Shown: positions 57,813 through 64,000 of the stretch, one piece after another
Numbering within the stretch: the first letter of the stretch is position 1
Layout: each line of letters starts with the position of its first letter
Source of the DNA: Anaerobiospirillum sp. NML120449
GTDB taxonomy: Bacteria > Pseudomonadota > Gammaproteobacteria > Enterobacterales > Succinivibrionaceae
Direction of reading: 5' to 3'
DNA: 64,000 nt
Assembly (NCBI RefSeq): GCF_023051105.1
Contig: NZ_JALKIL010000014.1
Location: 1 to 64,000, forward strand
The notes under the pieces: generated by a model
What the model saw: the letters and a program-made list of their open reading frames with translations, nothing else
What the model was told of the DNA's origin: nothing
The model's database searches: none
Program-made: the position numbers and the translations under genes

Positions 57813-59093
57813 ATGAGCACCGCCTCAGACAGTTTTATTACCTATACCAGCCAGGAATGCTGTCCTGTCTGTCAGTCAAGGAATTACTCCATTGGCTCAG
57901 AGCATAAGGAAATCATCCAGGCTCTGCCAATGAAAGCTGAAGAGATATCACAGCAGGCGGTGCTGAGATTTACCCCTGTTCTGTGTGAAAATTGTGGCAT
58001 TTCTTTCAATCTAAAGAGCATTGATGCCCAGAGCCGCGCCACTATCAACCGCAACTATCAGTTCATCAAGGCAACCTCCATGGGTGCTGCCAACTATCAG
58101 ACTTACATGAATGAAGTCAAAAAGCACCTGAAGAGCAAGTCAGACAAAATTCTGGAAATCGGCGGCTATGACGGATATCTGCTGAGGGAACTGGCCAGCG
58201 ACGGATATACTGACCTAACCCTTATTGATCCAAGCAGCAAGACCGATGATCTTGATGACAGCCTCAAGAGCATCAAGGTAGTCAACGGCTTCTTCCCAGA
58301 GCATGATCCTGTTTTTACAGCTCGTAATGGTGGTGGCAGCAGCGGTCTTTATGACGTGGTCTGCGCCAAGGATGTGCTTCAGATGATCCCGGATCCACTG
58401 GGCTTCATGAAGGCCATTAATGCTGTTATCAAAAAGGGCGGCATGCTGGTCCTGACTTCAGTTCCGCTGCATGTCATGCATGCTCTGCAGTGCAATCATC
58501 TTGGCATCAATGTCTACAGCTACTTTGCCCAGCACAGCGGCTTCCAGCTGCTTGAGCACTACAAGAAGCCAGAGAATGGCTATATTGTGTATGTATTGCG
58601 CAAGGAGACTGACCTTATTGATGAGCCTGAGCTCAGTGCCGATTTTGCAGCCCAACCTCAGCGCAGCCCTGAAGACTTTGCCGCTGAGCAGGAACGCAAC
58701 CGTGAGCTTATTAAAAACAGCCACTCCTTCTCAGACAAGGCATCTGCATTCCTCAACGAGCGCATCAGCCATTACAGCCAGTCAGACAGTGAAATTGTCA
58801 TTTACGGCACCGGTTTTTACACCTTCAACATCATTGATGCTGTAACCACCGATCTGTCCAGACTCAATTTAACTCTGGTCAACTCATCAGCTGAGCAGGA
58901 TGGCTACCTATTTATGCTCCCTGACAGCTCTACCTGCCCTGTGCACTATGCCATGGAGTACCTCAAAGGCAGACATATCCCACTGCTCATTCTTGGTGTT
59001 CAGTCACCTCTGTTTAAAAACGAGATTGCCGATACTCTCCAGAAAATTGGCTGCACCTTTGACGAGCTGCTCTATCTGCCAGACCACGAGTAA
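57813..59093 (+). CDS. Zinc-finger class I SAM-dependent methyltransferase, copy 1
   Basis: The 426-residue protein has an N-terminal zinc site (ECCPVCQSRNYS near 15-25, LCENCGISFNL near 60-70), a Rossmann methyltransferase core with the SAM motif ILEIGGYDGYLLREL, and AKDVLQMIPDP in the middle. The C-terminal Rossmann-like domain contains EIVIYGTGFYTFNIID. This three-part layout is that of sugar C-methyltransferases. AGGAG lies 6 nt before ATG 57813. A paralogue, an ATP-grasp enzyme and a DUF4910 protein follow, so a surface-glycan or small-molecule tailoring role is inferred; the substrate is unknown. Confidence 0.85.
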   Translation: MSTASDSFITYTSQECCPVCQSRNYSIGSEHKEIIQALPMKAEEISQQAVLRFTPVLCENCGISFNLKSIDAQSRATINRNYQFIKATSMGAANYQTYMNEVKKHLKSKSDKILEIGGYDGYLLRELASDGYTDLTLIDPSSKTDDLDDSLKSIKVVNGFFPEHDPVFTARNGGGSSGLYDVVCAKDVLQMIPDPLGFMKAINAVIKKGGMLVLTSVPLHVMHALQCNHLGINVYSYFAQHSGFQLLEHYKKPENGYIVYVLRKETDLIDEPELSADFAAQPQRSPEDFAAEQERNRELIKNSHSFSDKASAFLNERISHYSQSDSEIVIYGTGFYTFNIIDAVTTDLSRLNLTLVNSSAEQDGYLFMLPDSSTCPVHYAMEYLKGRHIPLLILGVQSPLFKNEIADTLQKIGCTFDELLYLPDHE

Positions 59094-60189
59094 ACCTGCC
59101 TGATATTGTTACACGCTGCAACGTCCCTGCACTCATGAAGCAGCGCAGCTGTACACCACCATTTGACCGTCCGGCACAGCTGGACGGTCAACATACCATC
59201 AAAAGTCCTGCGTACCGGTTGTGCCGTATCTACGCAACCTTTCGGTCACAATACTGCCCCCCATGTCCAGCCCTGCCCTGCCCTGCCCTTCATTGCCTTT
59301 TTATTAATCGGTCTATGCTCTCCATTACTCGCTGCAGTCAAGGCGTGGGCTGAAACACACCCTGCATAAGCACTTCCTTAATCACGTTTCCCTGGTCATG
59401 ATCTAATTGCATTATTAACAATTTATCTGAGCACAATATGCCTGGGTTCCAAGTAAGCCTGATGATGCATTGTAAAACTTTTTGTAATGTTTTTTATCTG
59501 CCTTTTCACATGCTGTTGACTTGATATTATTACACCCCATACTTCACATATAACTGCATTGCATTGAACTTACAGGGCATGCCAGGCATAGATTGCACTG
59601 GAAGCCATTAAGGCAGGGCTTTCATTGATGGATTTATCTTCGCATGTATTTATTTAGATCCATCAAATAATGCAGTTTTACTGTGGTCAATTTCACACGC
59701 ATTTTAGCTTTGTTCAGTTTGTTTGCCCGTAACGGAAAGTTTGACACGGTCAACAGGTTTTACATAAGCAATTGTAGATGTATACGTTCATACGCCCTGT
59801 CTGATCTCGATAAATGTACGAAATAGCTGTATGTCAGACAATGGATTTACGTGCGTTAAAGTAAGGCAGTCTCTGCACTTATGAGTGTATAATGCTGAAG
59901 TTTGCTCACTCATGCGTTAATCTCATATTTATGCGTAGTAGCATGACACCAAATTTACATTGGGCTTAATACTGGGCGTTAAAACATAACGTATTGTTCA
60001 ATGAGCTGCATTACAGGCTGCGTCAGGCCCAATGGTGTCAGCACTCCTGAACAGCACACCTGCTAATACACCAGTTTATATGTATAACTGCAGGCTGGCT
60101 CAGCCTGATGTCTGTTTTCTTATCAGTTTTGTAGTTGAGCTCTAAATTATGTTGTACCTGCGTACGCTCAGGGCTCCCGAGATGCCGTA
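59094..60189. other. Intergenic region with an inverted repeat and possible promoters
   Basis: A perfect 10-bp inverted repeat, TTGACCGTCC / GGACGGTCAA, lies at 59163-59191 without a T-run. TTGACT (59516) and CATACT (59538) with 16-nt spacing form a possible promoter. No gene is supported. The leader before the next gene is unusually long. Confidence 0.45.
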
Positions 60190-61593
60190 ATGTCTTCTTT
60201 CATCAAATACGAGGAACACTTATGCTGCCCGGTATGTGGCAGTACCCACTATGTCGAGGGTTGTGATCACAGAGATATGGTGAACTCTCATCCTTTCAGG
60301 CCTGAAGATGCCTGGAAAAATGAGGTCATAACCTTCAGACCTGCTCTTTGTGAAAACTGCGGCGTTGCATTCAATGTGCGCGGCATGAGCAATGAAACCA
60401 GATCAGGCATTACCGCGAACTTCAATTTTATTAAGCCTTCATCAACAGGTTCCTCTCAATTCCAGCACTATGTGGATACTGTTGCAGAAATGTGCAGCAG
60501 CAACCAGTGCAAGGTCCTTGATATTGGCGGGTACGATGGCTATTTACTGCGTGAGCTGAGCAGACGCGGGTTTAAGAATCTGACCCTGTTAGACCCGTCT
60601 ACAGTAACTGATGGTATGGATGAGAGCATGCTTGCCATACGCGTAGTCACAGGTTATTTTCCTGATGCTGACCCGGTATGGCAGGCACGAATGAACAAGT
60701 GCGGGAAAGATACAGACGCCACCTCTGCCGATGCAGGAAATAAATCAGACGCTGCAGCAACCAGCACGTCCACTGCAGGAACCAGCCCAGCGGCTTCAGG
60801 AACTGTCCCATCAGCTGCAGGTGATGAGGGAACAGTTGAAGATCACAGGCTTTATGACGTTGTGGGCTGCAAAGATGTGCTGCAAATGGTGCCGGATCCT
60901 GTTTCATTTATGCGTGGACTTAACAATGTAATGGTCAAAGGCGGCCGCGCGCTCTTTATCTCTTCTCCGCTTCATGTAATGCATGCGGTTCAGAGTCTGC
61001 ACCTTGGTTCTAATGCCTACCACTATATAGCCCGTATGGGTGGATTTACCATGGATCGCTGCTATATGGTAAAAGGTAATGGCTACATGGCCTATGAGCT
61101 GACCAAGGCTGTTGATCTCATTGATGATCCGGAAGCTGCTGAACGTTTTATGAGCACACCACAGCTCAGTGACGAGGAATTTGAAGCCGAACAGGCTCGT
61201 AACCGAGAGCTCATAAAGTACAACCTTCATATCTCTCAAGAGGCAACTCATCGATTCAGGTATGCAGTTGAGTATAACCATACCAGAGGCAGAGAAATTG
61301 TAATTTACGGTACTGGGTTTTACAGCTTCAGCATTTTGGACTCTCTGGGCGAAAATCTGAGCCGATATAAATTCACTATGGTTAATTCGACTCCAGAGAT
61401 GGATGGCTTGCAGTTCCTGAGGCCGGACAACAAAGTTGAGCAGGTGCACTGGGCAGACTCCTGCCTCAAAGATCGCCATGTGCCATTACTGGTTTTGGCA
61501 ATAGGATCACGCAAATTCTACAGTGAAATCATTGCCAACCTGGCCCGTATCAACTGTACCTTTGATGAAGCAATCTATCTCAGCCCGGTCTAA
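60190..61593 (+). CDS. Zinc-finger class I SAM-dependent methyltransferase, copy 2
   Basis: The 467-residue paralogue of the previous gene has CCPVCGSTHYVEG and LCENCGVAFNV zinc motifs, the SAM motif VLDIGGYDGYLLREL, GCKDVLQMVPDP, and a C-terminal EIVIYGTGFYSFSILD. It differs by an Ala/Thr/Ser-rich insertion of about 40 residues (near 178-215). The start lacks a strong ribosome-binding site, but the frame and the match to copy 1 support it. Retention of all motifs suggests both copies are active, perhaps on different substrates. Confidence 0.85.
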   Translation: MSSFIKYEEHLCCPVCGSTHYVEGCDHRDMVNSHPFRPEDAWKNEVITFRPALCENCGVAFNVRGMSNETRSGITANFNFIKPSSTGSSQFQHYVDTVAEMCSSNQCKVLDIGGYDGYLLRELSRRGFKNLTLLDPSTVTDGMDESMLAIRVVTGYFPDADPVWQARMNKCGKDTDATSADAGNKSDAAATSTSTAGTSPAASGTVPSAAGDEGTVEDHRLYDVVGCKDVLQMVPDPVSFMRGLNNVMVKGGRALFISSPLHVMHAVQSLHLGSNAYHYIARMGGFTMDRCYMVKGNGYMAYELTKAVDLIDDPEAAERFMSTPQLSDEEFEAEQARNRELIKYNLHISQEATHRFRYAVEYNHTRGREIVIYGTGFYSFSILDSLGENLSRYKFTMVNSTPEMDGLQFLRPDNKVEQVHWADSCLKDRHVPLLVLAIGSRKFYSEIIANLARINCTFDEAIYLSPV

Positions 61594-61942
61594 TCACAAG
61601 CTCTCAGGCATCCTGTTATGATTGATAACATCAATTCAACACCGTCGCATGAATACCCCATATCATCCTTTATGTAACGGTCTGCTTTTAAACAGTATGC
61701 ATGATTAGAGTGAAGTTGCATCTTTATCTCATGAATGCCTGGTCAAATAGATATATAAATGTATCAATATTAGGTTGCCGGTATTATTACAGATAATCTT
61801 GTTTACATCTGTGTATTTATACATTAGTCCGTAATTTCCGGTAACCTGTGACAGACAAGCTGATGTGCATAGTGCAGATTCTGCACCTGGCATTCACAAC
61901 GCGAATCGACTTACCAACACCTAAATCTCAGAGATCTACGCT
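61594..61942. other. AT-rich spacer before the ATP-grasp gene
   Basis: No gene, terminator or repeat is seen in this 349-base spacer. Confidence 0.5.
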
Positions 61943-63535
61943 ATGAGTTCTATGCAGGGAAAGAGTAACCAGCCCCCACGTATCCTCGTTTTAGGGGCAA
62001 ACAAGGAAAGCACTCAGTATTATGAACTGCTGCTTGCCCAAAATGTGCATGTACTCGCCCTTGATTGTGATCCAGTGCTGCCGCAGGACTTTCTTGACCG
62101 CTGGAAAGACCGACTGACCTGTATTAAGCACGATTTCAGTGACCATGTGGGAGCAGCAAAGCTGGCTCGTGAGTATGGCGTCACCCACTCCATTGCATTT
62201 CCAGTAGGACGTGCACTTACAGCTCTCGGCAAAATCAATGATGAGCTGGGACTGCCGGGAGCCAGTTTCACTGCCATTGATACTCTGACCCACAAACTCA
62301 AGCTCCATAATTTTTTAGAAAGCTGCGGTATCGATAACTATCAGTGGATATATGTACCTGTTGAAAAGATCCATTCACTCTCATCATATGCCGATGAAAT
62401 CCAAAGCTCTATTGGCTACCCTTGCATCATAAAGCCAGTAACCGGCTCGGGATCTGTCGGTGTTCGTATGATCAGATCTGCCCAGGACCTCAAGTCCTAT
62501 AAGGCCCCTGAGCGCTTTTATGATGACGGACTGCTTATTGAGCAGCTGTTGAAGGGAGATGAGTTTTCCTGCTCACTGCTGGTCGACAATGATGGTAAAT
62601 GTCATCTGCTGGGACTGTATTTTAAGGACATATCTACTGCCCCTTACAGGCAGGAAACAGCTTATTTTTCCGAGAACAGCACGGCCGTATCCCTGGCACG
62701 TGAGGCCATAATGCCGCTGATGCAGAAGCTGTCATCAGCCCTTGAGCTGCGCTCAACATTCCTCACCGCTGACGTCATTAACTCCTGGTCTGGAACACCT
62801 TACATTATTGACTGTTCAGCGCGACTGTCAGGGAATCAGGTAATATCGCTGCACTGTTTTAATGGCAACAATCCCATGCAGCTTTACCGAGAAAATGTAA
62901 TTGAGGGTAAGAGCATATCGTGTAAGTTGCCTTCGCGCGCATGCGCTATTCGTTTCTTCGACTTTACCGAATGCGCTGTATGGCCAGAAAATGCGCCGGA
63001 ATCCCCTATGGCAAAAGCCCGTACCAGCGATACGGCTGTCGCTTTCAATGCCAGTGAGCTGGCATGTATTCGAGCTCTCAATTCAGGCATGCATTACACA
63101 ATTAATTCTGACAAATCTGTAAGTAATTCATCTGACTCAACACCTGAGACTGAACTCTCTTGCGTGAAGACCAGTGATGGTGTAGCTGACAACAGATATT
63201 CTGCCGGGAAAGCAGTCGGGAAAGCAACCGGCTGCGCCTCCGGCTGTGAACATGGGACTGTTCTCTCTACGTCACACTCATCATGCTGTGATATCCAGAG
63301 TGATTGCTGCGACGATGTTATAGCTGCAAGTATATTCAATGCCCAGGAACTCAGTCACATTGTTACTCTGGAAAACTACCTTCACAGAGGCGCTGAATAC
63401 GGACCACTGAAAACCGGAAGCGATTTAAGCAGCGGATTTATCATGGTAGCCCATGACACAGTAACTCAGGCGGATATGCTCGCACTGCGCTATCTGAAAT
63501 GGCTTAACTCTCATGCAGTAAGCCGCATAGCTTAA
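61943..63535 (+). CDS. ATP-grasp family ligase
   Basis: The 530-residue protein has an N-terminal Rossmann-like domain (RILVLGANKESTQYYELLL), then the ATP-grasp fold with CIIKPVTGSGSVGVRMI (ATP-binding loop) and YIIDCSARLSGN (metal-binding Asp/Asn). The family forms acid-amine or acid-thiol bonds using ATP; the substrates here are unknown. Residues 395-460 are a low-complexity, Cys-rich insertion (CASGCEHGT, SSCCDIQSDCCDD) outside the fold. It follows two methyltransferases on the same strand and is followed by a bidirectional terminator. Confidence 0.85.
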   Translation: MSSMQGKSNQPPRILVLGANKESTQYYELLLAQNVHVLALDCDPVLPQDFLDRWKDRLTCIKHDFSDHVGAAKLAREYGVTHSIAFPVGRALTALGKINDELGLPGASFTAIDTLTHKLKLHNFLESCGIDNYQWIYVPVEKIHSLSSYADEIQSSIGYPCIIKPVTGSGSVGVRMIRSAQDLKSYKAPERFYDDGLLIEQLLKGDEFSCSLLVDNDGKCHLLGLYFKDISTAPYRQETAYFSENSTAVSLAREAIMPLMQKLSSALELRSTFLTADVINSWSGTPYIIDCSARLSGNQVISLHCFNGNNPMQLYRENVIEGKSISCKLPSRACAIRFFDFTECAVWPENAPESPMAKARTSDTAVAFNASELACIRALNSGMHYTINSDKSVSNSSDSTPETELSCVKTSDGVADNRYSAGKAVGKATGCASGCEHGTVLSTSHSSCCDIQSDCCDDVIAASIFNAQELSHIVTLENYLHRGAEYGPLKTGSDLSSGFIMVAHDTVTQADMLALRYLKWLNSHAVSRIA

Positions 63536-63542
63536 TAATTTC

Positions 63543-63582
63543 AAAAGGCCCTCACCTGACATCAGATGAGGGCCTTTTGGTT
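63543..63582. terminator. Terminator between convergent genes
   Basis: AAAAGGCCCTCA pairs with TGAGGGCCTTTT around a 12-nt loop, with A- and T-runs on the two sides, 8 nt after the ATP-grasp stop. Confidence 0.85.
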
Positions 63583-63736
63583 TTATAAAGCATATTCGGG
63601 CGCCACGCCCCATTTTTCCCATATCATGCAAAGTATGAGTATGGAGCCTGCGCTTTCATCCTGCTTTGTATGATTGCTGAAAAACCTTTGAGCTCAAGTT
63701 TCAGCGGCATTTATTCAGTGCTCTAATGGCTTCTGA

Positions 63737-64000
63737 TCAGGCCAGCACCTGCTTGCTGCGCAGCAGGTCAATGAGATCCAGCAGGTCAAAAGCGGACATG
63801 TTCATAATAGTAGTCAGCTGTTCCACTGTGTAATTACCGTCAGCAAGGCTGAGCAGATTCAGGATCTTCATCACTGGATATGATTCTGGGCGTGACATCT
63901 TGCCTGACTTTCCATGGCAGTTGAGGGTTGGATACAGACCTCTGGAACCAAGCTGTGGCTCACCGGCAATCAGTGCCTTTATCTTTTCATCACGACGCTC
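63737..64000 (-). CDS. C-terminus of a DUF4910 aminopeptidase-like protein (partial)
   Basis: The minus-strand frame is open from the window edge to TGA at 63739-63737 and encodes 87 residues including EPQLGSRGLYPTLNCHG, SYPVMKILNLLSLADGNYTV and MSAFDLLDLIDLLR. The RGLYPT motif followed by a winged-helix-like segment with L-x-x-ADG is typical of the end of DUF4910/M28-like aminopeptidase-domain proteins, which occur in polysaccharide biosynthesis loci. The N-terminal catalytic part lies outside the window. Confidence 0.65.
   Translation of the reverse strand, partial: ERRDEKIKALIAGEPQLGSRGLYPTLNCHGKSGKMSRPESYPVMKILNLLSLADGNYTVEQLTTIMNMSAFDLLDLIDLLRSKQVLA

Overview
The window reads as a chromosomal segment of a Gram-negative, probably gammaproteobacterial gut or rumen anaerobe. 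An MCP with an HAMP-like linker, LysR and ArsR regulators, Shine-Dalgarno-led genes and the Rpn, ADP-ribosylglycohydrolase and MetE-type enzymes fit a Succinivibrionaceae-like host such as Anaerobiospirillum or Succinatimonas, but no rRNA or marker protein is present, so this is inference. The left 45 kb is GC-rich with long intergenic spacers full of minisatellites. The right 19 kb is more AT-rich.

Region 1 (1-2907, minus strand): a full-length Rpn-family PD-(D/E)XK nuclease gene, followed downstream by a tandem array of four stand-alone copies of its C-terminal domain. Inside the full-length gene a strong AGGAGG site sits 5 nt before an in-frame ATG, exactly where homology with the stand-alone copies begins. 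The five C-terminal domains differ by whole 4-residue blocks (1, 1, 9, 3 and 6). This is the architecture of an Rpn toxin with an internally translated RpnS antitoxin, here expanded into an array.

Region 2 (4373-45098): a large, mostly codirectional island of proteins resembling polymorphic-toxin immunity proteins. It opens with an AAA/DUF4143-type ATPase. It contains SUFU-domain proteins, DUF4261 proteins, DUF4253 proteins, a DUF4259-like protein, an ADP-ribosylglycohydrolase and two related TPR proteins. Several are fusions with a shared layout: an exchangeable N-terminal domain (SUFU, DUF4261 or none), a DUF7832-like middle domain and a C-terminal DUF4253. An HTH protein built from IS3-like helix-turn-helix segments without a DDE core, a three-helix membrane protein and a basic protein of unknown function lie among them. 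At 38692-38975 there is a frameshifted remnant of a toxin C-terminus, with the VHNC pretoxin-type motif, followed 12 nt later by an intact small gene. It supports the toxin/immunity reading of the island.

Region 3 (45991-55612): an ArsR-family repressor (minus), a 3 kb gene-poor AT-rich stretch with TTTTGCA clusters, inverted repeats and a decayed zinc-ribbon-like gene, then a methyl-accepting chemotaxis protein, a LysR regulator and a cobalamin-independent methionine-synthase C-domain protein (YxjG type).

Region 4 (57813-64000): two paralogous zinc-finger SAM-dependent methyltransferases, an ATP-grasp ligase and, convergent and cut by the window edge, the C-terminus of a DUF4910 aminopeptidase-like protein. 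Together they suggest a surface-glycan or small-molecule tailoring locus.
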